A stretch of 64,000 nt of DNA from Candidatus Albibeggiatoa sp. nov. NOAA. GTDB lineage: Bacteria > Pseudomonadota > Gammaproteobacteria > Beggiatoales > Beggiatoaceae. The first letter of the stretch is position 1, and every line of letters begins with the position of its first letter. The notes below the pieces were generated by a model that was not told the origin of the DNA, did no database searches, and saw nothing but the letters and a program-made list of their open reading frames with translations. Positions 28,401 through 36,093 of the stretch are shown here, in pieces. The stretch lies in contig JAOXRS010000193.1 in NCBI GenBank assembly GCA_025800385.1, forward strand, positions 1 through 64,000. Direction: 5' to 3'. The position numbers and the translations under genes were made by a program.

Positions 28401-28844
28401 ATCCACTGCTATTTCACTTGATGTTGTATTGCCTGTACCTAACTGACCACTAGCATTATTACCCCAACACTTCACACCTCCATCAACAATAGCACAGGCA
28501 TGATTTTTCCCTGCAGCCACAGCCGTTGCACCCTTTTCAATACCAACAACATAAGAAGGGTACTCTCTATTAAATGAGGTCGTTCCATCCCCTAATGTAT
28601 TATTTGAATTATCGCCCCAACAGCGTACTTTACCTGCTATTGTTACAGCACAAGAAAAACCATTACCTGCTGCAATGTCAGTAATACCACTTAATGGCGT
28701 GGTCGCTGCATAAACCTGCACTGAATAACCAAGTATCAAAGTAGAAAATAATTTAGCTAATAGTGTTGGAGATAAACATAGTGCGATGAGTAAGGATAGA
28801 AAAGCGTGTAAATAGCTCTCCGTCTTAGATTTTAGTCTAAACAT
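19428..28844 (-). CDS. Giant exported modular protein 2 (RCC1, LRR, beta-helix, FN3, shared C-terminal module)
   Basis: A 3138-aa product starting at ATG 28844 with AAAGGA upstream. An N-terminal hydrophobic stretch ending near VYAATT (residue 48) looks like a long signal peptide. Order: seven RCC1-type repeats (C-A-V/I..GG.V.CWG.N, about 51-385); a leucine-rich-repeat segment with CSWTGVSC cap (415-615); one fibronectin III domain (628-730); three tandem beta-helix cassettes (735-1095, 1098-1425, 1428-1775), each ending in DQRG...CDIGAYE; three fibronectin III domains (1776-2050); a Gly/Asp/Asn/Pro linker; two more fibronectin III domains (2100-2295); two InlB-like repeats (2296-2465); a turn-rich strand region (2475-2655); LPPE helices (2665-2795); and the C-terminal domain. 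It is paralogous to protein 1 over its C-terminal half and LRR segment. It is probably displayed on or released from the cell surface. Confidence 0.9.
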   Translation of the reverse strand: MFRLKSKTESYLHAFLSLLIALCLSPTLLAKLFSTLILGYSVQVYAATTPLSGITDIAAGNGFSCAVTIAGKVRCWGDNSNNTLGDGTTSFNREYPSYVVGIEKGATAVAAGKNHACAIVDGGVKCWGNNASGQLGTGNTTSSEIAVDVSGLGADSGVTKIAVGNENSCVIINGGMKCWGLNHFNKLGAGGNSADPILIPSNVIDLSSGVTDIATGKDFTCAVVSGAIKCWGYNNRGQLGDGTTESQATPNFVFGITSGATAVSATYDHACAVVDGGVQCWGYNSDGQLGDGTTGGPFVSGKSPPVQAIPPDSNIIDVTAGSLSSCALFGGGALQCWGSDDTEQLANGAGGNQDSPDSTTFSVDITVVDSGIDQHRCAIVGSEVQCWGNNGKLQSGEDNNSSLPVIQEPQAILDNLCLAQSQVPIAECNALITLYVATEGHNWNNTNWLETDTPCSWTGVSCEGAEPSFVTEIFLNDNNNLTGIIPDLSSLDQLKTLDLSSNNLTGNLEGVAGLPELTQLYLGNNQLTAINAPLPTTLKTLELQSNNITGSIPSNLPEGLLNLNLASNQLTGEIPTGLPNSLSTLNLEKNALIGIIPDFPNLSSDNFGYNALTGAANPSSINNSSWADTQTVPVTNVNASVISATEVQLTWTPVTYTDSGYYIIRYGTSSGSYSNSVNTEAEGKLINNKNIKDLIEGTKYYFVIETYTPSTNGQANVLTSIYSEEVSVTPEIVCDPVVTNGNNDGAGSLRQAVSNVCTGSTITFADSMTINLTDEIFINKGFTIDGQAKSVVIDAGQTNRLFRLKNTGANPVVFKNLTLQNGLTPNITFNHGGAIYLEGSATAEVDQCLFKLNKTSSTGGGGAIALRNNNNSITVTDSTFDNNQSSYGGGAINVRDGASLSITNSTFINNLSYHGNYNGGALSITSNATATVTNSTFYNNKGNKGGAVYAQDVTLTINNVTFSKNDSHNNAVSGEIARGTSIYSKNTGLTINNSILANSIVSILECYVTGGSASGSNNIIEDGSCSNLTTSAFSVDPKLDAAPVDNGGLTETIALSTGSIAINTGNNSVCENLDQRGTERSGTCDIGAYEFISTITGNPIVNTTADVDDGDTTVNSLREAIVYATGEDPITFHSSLANNTITLTEPLVVNKDLTIDAGDQKITIDGNSSTRHFVIQAGTTIKGLTLTNGNASSSVGGSISVEAGSLTLENMEIHTNQTDAEGGAIYANSGLNLTISRSVIYNNQAGKEGGAIYSNGANLTLMNTTMTGNVSSNGIGGAIYSTGTTSASSTLINNTIAGNSSGIIIDGSILSLANTILANTTDDCLLDDTGTTGIPAGTLSKSNNNFIQDSTCSPIYSGNPNLGSLTYDTTGSFPTYIMKLPVDSDAINTGSDSECATLLNGNTDQRGKAREGSCDIGAYEYKAPSPNSIVDNLSSILDDDTSSENNSLLDAIYFANDGDTVTFDSDLIGQTITLTEEILIDKNITLDARGINIILDGSGGNESHRIFSVTSGNALQLLNVTLKNGSQSWGGLIHVKEGGTLVVSDSTLQNGTAPESGGGAIATAKYSNLFINGSTFNNNTSDWGGALNIKGDAEIINTTFFANSGNKHGGAIKIAMDSEAEGGNIVNLTYVTIADNSAPNAGGGIYVEDTNSTLNMVGVLLANNFIDGGDNDCYIATGGAISGINQYNLIENNECGITPSYPNAESNVDASYPYLATSLANNGGSTKTLRFQSTDSEAIDAIDATTCITLEIEEDQRGIQRPQGDNCDIGAYEQEFDLPAAPSGLTLDAISESQINLTWTDNSSDETGFRVFRDGIEIIVLPANTIDFPDGNVLCSTTYTYEVYATNGSGNSASASTASITSSDCTAPIAPSNLTSSAESSSQIRLNWTDNSSDETSLTLLRDDIVISILEPNITTYTDTNLNCGTSYTYGLYATNALGDSETISVTASSGECLDNSANPPNAPANLTAEAQSETEIYLTWLDDSSIEDNYTVLRNGFVVGELGANSTSFVDRGLDCSSGYTYSVFATNQYGESEYLIATGETIVCGSDPLPTDGSEPPPDDNTQNPPDSGTGGDNGDSNNGDSTDGTDGNPDDVTIDPTLNPPSNLSATLRPDNTVDLSWSDNSEREIGFLVLRNNQVWAELPENADFFKDVNIECGVIYEYAVVATDGQANSLAATVNVVAPRCNTDTSEPPTTDVEQPADVDTSIPAPHSLEVNPLSPSEVTLKWSSDDFGHTGFYIERNGISLANVESNTHSILDRGLDCEQPYTYSVQTIFGNTASEPSYASIVMPPCPTTEPIPDDTVDVDSEGNVVVKLRINTTGEGSVFECGQQCVQEYAIATEVFLIPNPAPDWEFMGWTGDCDETGRIVMNSSQQCTANFAPLAYVEEPVVTQAEVTLQLNVDGEGYIEDCGTACTYVYPHGTDVVLNAIPEQGWTFRDWRGACSFGHIRLDKDTVCTAIFDPLPELTEGDAPKNPDTIPIDENGQIDSGQIPKDSSVSNVHFVGNNQNEGLVSNVTIEEGAGLQGGRLSGTNVNHGTVEDVNIRPHSELEGGNVAGDIQNDGEMRDVTIEEGATVTGEGTLSGTIKNGGAIDDIVLGPDTVIIGGELRGVIVGDLEEPARIGDAKIENAVISNMCITPTVELGDTVTVGDNVTLPNADGNLTILDFCVYPAEVKQIDKNGLAERVEPAAFGTFTPDMMKELPPEDLAQFTEEDLAFLDINAAKQMTDEQFDNIPPESLKGLPPETLEVLPTDIVKDMTAEQVANLDKEKFKAESGDKAKQSRAATKLLTNISKQTLTDSGIDPAELLPEDWEIDPETQEIRPPAGTQIVYKSFELQDLPENLNMPDVPDFDSGFGIDGEGTPLIENLNDGLGQTQTDDNAETPVFRPEDLSKFRFKQKDNSILNVVGSDEFANFVFSFLPDTSSIQQTDAGEVDVGLSQAEGGFLQITMPNNQQFVMIPSPDKPDELHAIFGADATIKVNEKGDVFITYTEDDTVRFLIIMFDSLVDSNAGGEPLTFTTDTNTTRSRNSRAIREGRVVFSDGSAQNIYPAVLYPEVLIGLLGQIGATNVIYNVDGTFGLGFNGQTLTLLPTYDTQVQGLDVWERIDASISVEGNELVYTVQDTTASQLVTSRLVISF

Positions 28845-29110
28845 AACAAATATTCCTTTGAAGTCTCTTGCTTTAAAGAGTGCTTATGAATCAAATTATT
28901 ACTCTATTTATAAGCAATTTTCAGACATATTGGCTATAGTATAGATGATTTTAGACAGCTAATAACTACCGTTTATCATAGCTAATTCTGCAGTTAGATA
29001 GGAAAAAACAGGAGACTAAACCTAAAAAAAATTGTTTGTATTATTCATTATGGAACAATAAAATTTCGCTGTATAATCAAACCTATTTAAATATGTTAAT
29101 GGTTGAAATA

Positions 29111-29716
29111 ATGACAGATCAAAAAGTTGAAGTATTGGAAAAAATCACTTGTCACTCGGGTTTTTTCACATTAAATCGTTATAAGTTAAAACACACACTA
29201 TTTGCAGGTGGGTGGAGTGAAGACCTGTTACGTGAAGTGCTAGAACGTGGACATGCTGTTGCCGTCTTGCCATATGATCCAGTAACAGATAATGTGGTTT
29301 TGATAGAACAATTTCGCCCCGGTGCAATGGTCGCTGAACACAATCCACCTTGGTTATTTGAAATTGTGGCAGGGATTATTGAACCAAATGAACAACCAGA
29401 ACAAGTGGCACATCGAGAAATGCAAGAAGAGGCAGGGTGTGAAATTTTAGATTTAAAACCGATTTATCATTTCTTTGTCAGTCCGGGTGCAGTTTCTGAA
29501 ACCACTCAACTCTATTGTGCCAAAGTTGATGCCAGCAATATTTCAGGCTTACATGGCGTGGAAGCAGAAGCCGAAGACATCAAAGTGCATGTCATGCCCT
29601 ACCAACAAGCCATGCAAATGTTAAATGATGGTCAGATTATGTATGCCCCAGCAATTATGGCCTTACAGTGGCTAACCTTAAATAGAGACCAATTACGTCA
29701 AGACTGGAGCAATTAG
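29111..29716 (+). CDS. nudF: ADP-ribose pyrophosphatase (Nudix)
   Basis: Hydrolyses ADP-ribose to AMP and ribose 5-phosphate. The Nudix box is complete ([22 protein letters not shown] pattern, here G-x5-E-x7-REMQEEAG), and the NudF-specific features [23 protein letters not shown] and a C-terminal ALQWL helix are present. From the ATG at 29111 the protein is 201 aa, close to E. coli NudF (209). The frame extends upstream to 29036 and earlier ATGs at 29093 and 29099 are possible; none has a clear ribosome site. The stop codon overlaps the stop of the convergent mcp gene. Confidence 0.92.
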   Translation: MTDQKVEVLEKITCHSGFFTLNRYKLKHTLFAGGWSEDLLREVLERGHAVAVLPYDPVTDNVVLIEQFRPGAMVAEHNPPWLFEIVAGIIEPNEQPEQVAHREMQEEAGCEILDLKPIYHFFVSPGAVSETTQLYCAKVDASNISGLHGVEAEAEDIKVHVMPYQQAMQMLNDGQIMYAPAIMALQWLTLNRDQLRQDWSN

Positions 29717-32439
29717 AAGTCCTCCCAATCATCATCATGATGGCTATGCCCTGTATGTGGATGTGATGGTGGTTGGGAGCTAGGTCGTGTTTGCATAGTA
29801 TGATGATTCATCTGATGCAATAAATTATTCTCTTCATGTTCTAATATTTCATTGTATAAATCATGATTTATTTTAAAGAAGTCAGTCTGTTCACGTAAAA
29901 TCAACGCTTGTTCCGCCATAGACTCACTAGCAGAGGCCGCTTCTTCAACCATGGCTGCATTTTGTTGGGTCATTTCATCCATTTGGGTAACAGCTTTATT
30001 TACCTGATGGATACCTGATGATTGCTCCTGACTGGCGGCAGAAATTTCAGAAATAATATCACTGACTTTCTTCACACTAATCACAATTTCTTCTAATGTT
30101 TGTCCTGATTTATTAACCAGCTTCGTGCCTTCATCCACTTTAACCACACTGTCTTGAATTAAGGCTTTGATTTCTTTTGCTGCTGATGCACTACGTTGGG
30201 CTAGATTTCGCACCTCACTCGCCACCACAGCAAATCCTCGACCTTGTTCACCCGCTCGTGCCGCTTCCACTGCCGCATTGAGAGCAAGCAAGTTGGTTTG
30301 AAATGCAATATCATCAATCACATCTATAATATCGGTGATTTCTCGGCTGCTACTGCTGATTTCATTCATTGCCACAACTGCTGAACCAACCACTTCACCA
30401 CCTTTTTCCGCCAAACTACGCGCATTCATGGCTAATTGTGTGGCTTGTTTTGCGTTATCTGCATTCTGCTGCACACTGCTGGTCATTTGCTGCATACTGG
30501 CGGCGGTCTCTTCCAATGCAGATGCTTGTTCTTCAGTGCGCTGATTTAAACTTAAGTTGGCTTGAGAAATTTCTTCCGCAGCGGTTTTCACAGAACGTGC
30601 TGACTGAATAATCGTTGTCATACTTTCAGTCAATTTTGCAATCGTTGCATTGGCATCTTCTTTTAATTGCTCTAATTCACCCCGATAATCTCGCTCAATA
30701 GTTAAGGTTAAATCACCTTGGGATAAGGCTGAAAACACTGCAGCCATGTCTCCAATCGCAATTTGATTAAGCTCAATGATTTGATTGACGCTGGCACTAA
30801 AAGTATGGAAAAAGTCTGTTTTATCATCCAAGTTAATGCGTTGACTAAAGTCACCTTCAGACGCGGTTTCAATCACGGTACTGATTTCTTGTTCTGTTGA
30901 TATTTGGGTTGTAATATCGCGCCATTCTGCAACTGTACCAATACGTTCACCTTTTGCATTAATAATAGGAGTCGTCACTGACAAGATGGTGCATTCTCCG
31001 ACTTTGAATTTTGCAGTATAGCTAGAGGTTAAGCCACCCACCAATTCACGTTGATGCGCTGGATGCTTATGAAAATCATCAACACATGTACCCAATAAGT
31101 TATTAACATCAAAATGTGGGAATTGCGCCTTCACTTTATCAGTTGAAAGCAAATTAGTGGCAGATTTATTAGCATAGACAATATTCAAACCTGTATCAGC
31201 AATGAATACACTAGTCGTGACACTATCCAACGCGGTTGTTAAACGCAGAGCTTCATCTGCAATTTGTTTATCATGTTCGGCGCGTTTTTGTAGTTGCATT
31301 TGCATTTGCTGTAAGGCCTGCAATACATGACCTGTTTCATCTTTAGAAGTAATATTAATTTCACGGCTTAAATCACCCTCTTTAATTGCTGCAGCCACCA
31401 TCCCTGCTTGTGTAAGGCGCGAAATAATACCTGTCCAAATAATGTACGCTAATAAGGTGGAAAATAATAAAATAGTCGCTGTTGACAATAAAATATAGAT
31501 GAAATCTAAGAAAGCCTGTTCACTTAAGTCTTCTGCTTGCCGCTCTAAATCACGGGCTAATTGCTTTTGAATCTCGACTAATACTTCAATTTTTTCAGTC
31601 TGCATTTTTGACCAATATTCAGGGTCTACAGTTGCCATTTGTTCTGGGTCTTGACTGAATGCAATTTCTTTCATGCGCTGGGTTTCTTGTAAGAAATCAC
31701 CTTGTAATTTTTCTCGATAAAACGCCAATTGTTCCTCTGCAAAATACATATTGATCGCCCGCTCAAATAACACTTTTTGTACAGCAGAGCGTTCGACATA
31801 TTGACGATATTGTTCAGAAGTAAAATGTTGCTGACTAAAAACTGTCGCTAGCAATGAGCGTTCAATGGCCACAGATTCTTGAGCCAATAAAAAGTTAATA
31901 TAGCCCAATTCATATTGAAAAATACTTTGTTCTGTATCAAGGCTAGTCAGTTGCATGACAAAACCTAAAATAAGGGCGTTTAGGTCAGAATGTAACTGCA
32001 TAGCTTGGTCAGGCTCAATGCTGCGCTTATTGACTTTATCTCTAATCACATTTAAGTCATCTAAGCGTTGTGTGACTTGGTTTAAGCCGACTTGTAAACT
32101 TGCATCATAGTCAATAATTTTAAAATCGGAGATAAATTGTTTGAGTGCTTGAATACTTTCGGTTGTGCGTTCCGCTTCATATTCAAGCTGAGTTGCATAT
32201 TTATTATCCTGACTGCGCAAATATAAAACACTGATTAAACGTTCTCGCTGAATTTCATACACTAAGCTGCTTAACCTAATCGAAAGATGTACCAGTTCAT
32301 CTAATTTTTTCATCTTATCGTAAGTATGGTATTTGTCTGCTGTACTGGTATAAGCAAAAAACAATAGCCCCATAATGGGTAAAAACATCATAAGGCTTAA
32401 TTTATATTTAATTCCAAGGTTAGCAAGCCAGCGTTTCAT
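29713..32439 (-). CDS. Methyl-accepting chemotaxis protein with NIT-like sensor, PAS and CheR tether
   Basis: Chemoreceptor, last gene of the cheY-cheA-cheW-mcp operon. The start at 32439 has AAGGT eight bases upstream, and the 3' end of cheW overlaps the longer frame. Domains: membrane helix 1 (about 14-31); a long helical extracytoplasmic region resembling the nitrate/nitrite-sensing NIT domain (EIQRER motif); membrane helix 2 (313-337); HAMP; a PAS domain (405-530); and the signalling hairpin with tip [19 protein letters not shown] near 707-730. The tail is His-rich ([12 protein letters not shown]) and ends in WEDF, which matches the xWxxF pentapeptide that tethers CheR/CheB. The ligand is not shown by sequence; NIT makes nitrogen oxides or another small ligand possible. 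Confidence 0.92.
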   Translation of the reverse strand: MKRWLANLGIKYKLSLMMFLPIMGLLFFAYTSTADKYHTYDKMKKLDELVHLSIRLSSLVYEIQRERLISVLYLRSQDNKYATQLEYEAERTTESIQALKQFISDFKIIDYDASLQVGLNQVTQRLDDLNVIRDKVNKRSIEPDQAMQLHSDLNALILGFVMQLTSLDTEQSIFQYELGYINFLLAQESVAIERSLLATVFSQQHFTSEQYRQYVERSAVQKVLFERAINMYFAEEQLAFYREKLQGDFLQETQRMKEIAFSQDPEQMATVDPEYWSKMQTEKIEVLVEIQKQLARDLERQAEDLSEQAFLDFIYILLSTATILLFSTLLAYIIWTGIISRLTQAGMVAAAIKEGDLSREINITSKDETGHVLQALQQMQMQLQKRAEHDKQIADEALRLTTALDSVTTSVFIADTGLNIVYANKSATNLLSTDKVKAQFPHFDVNNLLGTCVDDFHKHPAHQRELVGGLTSSYTAKFKVGECTILSVTTPIINAKGERIGTVAEWRDITTQISTEQEISTVIETASEGDFSQRINLDDKTDFFHTFSASVNQIIELNQIAIGDMAAVFSALSQGDLTLTIERDYRGELEQLKEDANATIAKLTESMTTIIQSARSVKTAAEEISQANLSLNQRTEEQASALEETAASMQQMTSSVQQNADNAKQATQLAMNARSLAEKGGEVVGSAVVAMNEISSSSREITDIIDVIDDIAFQTNLLALNAAVEAARAGEQGRGFAVVASEVRNLAQRSASAAKEIKALIQDSVVKVDEGTKLVNKSGQTLEEIVISVKKVSDIISEISAASQEQSSGIHQVNKAVTQMDEMTQQNAAMVEEAASASESMAEQALILREQTDFFKINHDLYNEILEHEENNLLHQMNHHTMQTRPSSQPPSHPHTGHSHHDDDWEDF

Positions 32440-32449
32440 CTTTTCTACC

Positions 32450-32956
32450 TTATGAGTGTTCCACTTGCTCAAGTACGGCAAGTTCTTTTGAGTTCAACAA
32501 TTTATCTATTTCTAATATAATAACCATTTTGTCATCAACTGTGGCTAAGCCTTTAATAAATTCAATACTAATGACGCTACCAAAATCAGGCGGTGGTTTA
32601 ATCTCACTTTCTGGCACATCGTAAACATCTGATACCGCATCCACCACAATACCCATGATCCGATCTTTTCCTGTCACAGGATTGACTACGCGTACAACCA
32701 CCACCACAGTCATTGCACCATATTCTAATTTTTCTAAACCAAAACGTAAGCGCAAATCAATAATTGGCACAATCGTTCCGCGTAAATTAATCACACCACA
32801 AATATAATCAGGTGTATTTGGAATGGGTGTGACTTTAGCCCAACCTTTAATCTCTTGTACTCTTAAAATATCAACCGCATACTCTTCAGTAGCCAGTACA
32901 AAGGTCAAATATTTATTGGCAATGTGTTGTTGCACATCTTCTGGCATCATGCTCAT
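32450..32956 (-). CDS. cheW: Chemotaxis coupling protein CheW
   Basis: A single CheW domain of 168 aa that links receptors to the CheA kinase. Family features are [13 protein letters not shown], the [24 protein letters not shown] core and a late [15 protein letters not shown] strand. AAGGAG lies eight bases before the ATG. It is 59 bases downstream of cheA and ends 10 bases before the mcp start codon, so it is in the same operon. Confidence 0.95.
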   Translation of the reverse strand: MSMMPEDVQQHIANKYLTFVLATEEYAVDILRVQEIKGWAKVTPIPNTPDYICGVINLRGTIVPIIDLRLRFGLEKLEYGAMTVVVVVRVVNPVTGKDRIMGIVVDAVSDVYDVPESEIKPPPDFGSVISIEFIKGLATVDDKMVIILEIDKLLNSKELAVLEQVEHS

Positions 32957-33015
32957 TATGGCTGCTCCTTAAGCACTCCCAAATCTGTCTACCATATTCA
33001 AAACGAATACGTCTA

Positions 33016-35343
33016 TTAACTTGCTTCTAAAAATGAGGCATTGCGTCTACGCGAGGGTATGTTCACACTATAGCGACTATGAAATAAATGTAATAAGCCT
33101 GTCGTATCTAAGATCAAAGCCACTTCACCATTGCCTAAAATGGTTGCGCCAGAGATGCCCGGAATCTGCTTATAGTTGGTTTCTAAACTTTTAATTACAA
33201 TTTGCTGTTGCGACAAAAGTTCATCTACGAATAAACCAATTTTTTGGCCATCACCTTCAACTACCACTAACAAACCTTGCTCCAAATCGGTTAAATCAGT
33301 TTCAACCTCAAACAAATCGTATAAACGTAAAATAGGAATATATTCATCACGTAATTTATATACTTCCGCTTGACCTGCCAGTTCATTGACATATTTTTTA
33401 TTGACCCGCAATGACTCAATAATAGACAGTAGAGATAAAATATAAATTTGCTGACCCACTCGAATCAACTGCCCGTCTAAAATCGCTAATGTCAGTGGTA
33501 AGCGAATGGTAAATGTTGTCCCTTGCCCGCGTCGGGAATGCACATCAATGCTACCGCCTAAAGAGCGGATATTACGCCGCACCACATCCATACCAACCCC
33601 CCGCCCCGATAAATCACTGACTTGGTTGGCGGTTGAGAAACCGGGGTGAAAAATAAACTCATAAATCTGGTCATCGGTTAATGTTTCTTCTGCACCAATG
33701 AGGTGTTTTTCGATAGCTTTTTTACGAATTTTATCCACATCGAACCCCGCACCATCATCACTGATTTGAATGATAATATTGCCACTTTGATGAAACGCAT
33801 GAAGCCGTAGCGTACCCATTTCATCTTTACCTTGCGCCACTCGTTCTTCAGGCATTTCAATCCCGTGATCTAAGGCGTTACGGACTAAATGCACCAGAGG
33901 GTCACCAATTTTTTCCAATACAGTTTTATCTAATTCAGTTTGTTCACCCGATAATTCTAAATGGACTTTTTTACCTAATTGTGTACTCAAATCATGGACT
34001 AAACGAGGAAAACGACTAAAAGAAAAGCTAATCGGCAGCATCCGAATCCGCATCACACTTTCTTGTAGCTCTCGGGTATTACGTTCTAATTGCGCTAATC
34101 CATTGCGTAAACTGTCAATTTTATCATTGTCAAAGTTTTCACCAATTTGGTCTAACATCGATTGAGTAATAACTAATTCACCCACGATATTGATTAACGA
34201 ATCGACTTTATCAATACCCACACGGATTGAACTGGCCTCTGAACCGTTGGCTTTTTCTTTGGTGACATTTGGCTTATGTCCATTTTGATGTAAAGCAGTA
34301 TTGGGCGCAGACGGTTGTGTTGCTGACTCAGTCTCAGGCTTAACATGTACAGCAGCTGGTTCAGATTGCACGACTGGCTGTGCTGCTGGCATACTTGGGG
34401 GTGGCTCAACTGTTTGTAATGGCTCGTCACAAGACTCAATAGATTGTACTTCAGGTGCTGTTGTTAATTGAGGCTCTGGTGCAATGTACGCTGATTCAGT
34501 CTCGGTATGTGTCTCAACGTGGGCAGTTTCAATGTTTTCGTCTGACGTAATTGTCGTATCAGATGATACAGTTGGCTCACTCGCAAGTTGAATACTTAAA
34601 TCACAATCACCCTCAACCCATTCAAAAATCTCTTCAATATCAGCTTTATCCGCTGCAGTGATTAACTCTAATTTCCAGCTTAAATAACAATTTCTAGGGT
34701 TTAAATCAGTAAATTCAGGTAATGCCATATGATTGGGTGTAACTGTTAACTGGCCTAACTCTTCCAATTCTCTAAACAAATTAATCGGATCATTGCCCGT
34801 TATCAACATCTCTTCATAGGGTTTAAAATGAACTGTCCACGTTTGCATCTCAGAGGACGGTTCAACAGTTGAAGCTGTTTCTGGGGGTTGTTCAGCGGGT
34901 CGCGCAGTGGGTTGAATGACAATATCTTGTTCGGGAAAAGCTTCTTGCTGAATGGGTGCGCTGAGCACTGCTTCTAAATCTTTTTGGCAGGCATATACTT
35001 CATTTTCATCAACAGGCGAGCCATCTTGCAAACCGTCTAGTTGCATTCTTAAAATATCAACCGTACGCAATAATAAGTCGACGATATTTTGAGTGACTAA
35101 ATGTTCACCATTACGCATTTCATCTAGCAACGTTTCTGCAACATGAGAGAAATTAATCACTTGCTCATATTGAAAAATTCCTGCGCCGCCTTTAATTGAA
35201 TGCACGCAGCGAAAAATACTATTAACTTGTTCTTTATCCACTTCCCCAATTTGTACATCGAGTAACGTAGACTCCATTGCATCTAAGCTTTCAAGACTTT
35301 CCTCAAAAAATAGTTTTTTGACTTCTGTCATATCTACAGACAT
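33016..35343 (-). CDS. cheA: Chemotaxis histidine kinase CheA
   Basis: A 775-aa signalling kinase. The HPt domain carries the phospho-accepting His48 (VHSIKGGAG). An intermediate domain of about 100 residues (165-265, with FKPYEEMLITGNDP and CYLSW) stands where E. coli CheA has P2. A long Pro/Thr/Glu linker (about 270-370) follows, then dimerisation, ATPase (N box VHLVRNALDHGIE, G boxes DDGAGFD and GRGVGMDVV) and a C-terminal CheW-like domain. The start codon is four bases after the cheY stop and its ribosome site lies in cheY, so the two are coupled. There is only one HPt, unlike ChpA of twitching motility systems. Confidence 0.95.
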   Translation of the reverse strand: MSVDMTEVKKLFFEESLESLDAMESTLLDVQIGEVDKEQVNSIFRCVHSIKGGAGIFQYEQVINFSHVAETLLDEMRNGEHLVTQNIVDLLLRTVDILRMQLDGLQDGSPVDENEVYACQKDLEAVLSAPIQQEAFPEQDIVIQPTARPAEQPPETASTVEPSSEMQTWTVHFKPYEEMLITGNDPINLFRELEELGQLTVTPNHMALPEFTDLNPRNCYLSWKLELITAADKADIEEIFEWVEGDCDLSIQLASEPTVSSDTTITSDENIETAHVETHTETESAYIAPEPQLTTAPEVQSIESCDEPLQTVEPPPSMPAAQPVVQSEPAAVHVKPETESATQPSAPNTALHQNGHKPNVTKEKANGSEASSIRVGIDKVDSLINIVGELVITQSMLDQIGENFDNDKIDSLRNGLAQLERNTRELQESVMRIRMLPISFSFSRFPRLVHDLSTQLGKKVHLELSGEQTELDKTVLEKIGDPLVHLVRNALDHGIEMPEERVAQGKDEMGTLRLHAFHQSGNIIIQISDDGAGFDVDKIRKKAIEKHLIGAEETLTDDQIYEFIFHPGFSTANQVSDLSGRGVGMDVVRRNIRSLGGSIDVHSRRGQGTTFTIRLPLTLAILDGQLIRVGQQIYILSLLSIIESLRVNKKYVNELAGQAEVYKLRDEYIPILRLYDLFEVETDLTDLEQGLLVVVEGDGQKIGLFVDELLSQQQIVIKSLETNYKQIPGISGATILGNGEVALILDTTGLLHLFHSRYSVNIPSRRRNASFLEAS

Positions 35344-35347
35344 AAAG

Positions 35348-35719
35348 TTACCCCAAGACTTTCCGCACTGCCATCAGCAGTTTATCAGGATTAAAAGGTT
35401 TAATAATCCAACCCGTCGCCCCTGATTTTTTAGCTATTTGTTTTTTTTGTGGGTCAGTTTCTGTTGTTAGTAATAAAATGGGCTTAAAGCGATAATTGGG
35501 CAAAGCGCGTAACTCCTTGACCAAGGACAGACCATCTAATAAAGGCATATTGACATCCGTTATCACAAGATCAAATGAATGGCTTTGTGCTAATCGTAAT
35601 GCGGCTTGGCCATTGTCTGCCTGCATAACCTCATGGCTGGCTTCAGTCAAAGTGTAAGCTAGCATTTGGCGCATCGCAATTGAATCATCACTAATTAGGA
35701 TGTGAGCCATTTGAGACAC
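35348..35719 (-). CDS. cheY: CheY-like response regulator
   Basis: A 123-aa single receiver domain. Active-site residues are all present: Asp11, Asp12, phospho-acceptor Asp55 (VITDVNMP), Thr85/86 and Lys107 (IKPF). No output domain is attached, so it acts by protein contact, either as a motor regulator or as a phosphate sink. It is the first gene of the operon with cheA, cheW and mcp. No cheR, cheB or cheZ lies nearby. Confidence 0.93.
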   Translation of the reverse strand: MSQMAHILISDDSIAMRQMLAYTLTEASHEVMQADNGQAALRLAQSHSFDLVITDVNMPLLDGLSLVKELRALPNYRFKPILLLTTETDPQKKQIAKKSGATGWIIKPFNPDKLLMAVRKVLG

Positions 35720-36093
35720 CGTTGTTTTGGGCAGAAAATATTCATTTAGTATAATCTATTATAGGTTGTTGTTTAATAGGTTTATAAAAGTAAGGTGATT
35801 TCATTCTGTCAATCATGATAAAAAACACCAATTTAAAAACAGGACTTATTATACAAAATTATCTATGCAGCTTCGGCTCAGGCATGGGCTATGAGAAAAA
35901 GCACTAGGTACGAGCAGTAAACAGGCATATTGCATCCAATATACACAAAGCAAGCCGCATTCCCAGTAAATACTTATTTATATCCTTTTATGAAATGTCA
36001 ATTTCTCTACAGGCAAAGCGAGAATTGTTCACATCACATGAATTAACTCAGTTACAATAAAGATATAAGGCCTTAAACACAGAGAAAAATATT
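35720..36093. other. Divergent intergenic region, cheY and slt
   Basis: About 375 bases with the che promoter on the left. On the right, TTCACA followed after 19 bases by TACAAT (around 36029-36059) is a weak candidate promoter for slt. Nothing else is recognised. Confidence 0.4.
35783..35812 (-). promoter_or_regulatory. Promoter of the cheY-cheA-cheW-mcp operon
   Basis: On the minus strand a perfect TTGACA (35812-35807) is followed after 18 bases by TTTATA (35788-35783). The predicted transcript would start about 55 bases before the cheY ATG. An additional TATAATAGATTATA palindrome lies between the promoter and the gene. Confidence 0.45.

Noticed and set aside
19428-28844. CRISPR-like or tandem DNA repeats in the giant genes
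   Set aside because: The repeats are protein-level domains with diverged DNA and no regular repeat-spacer pattern.
35747-35765. TATAATCTATTATA palindrome upstream of cheY as a second promoter
   Set aside because: No -35 element at proper distance; the TTGACA promoter further upstream is better.
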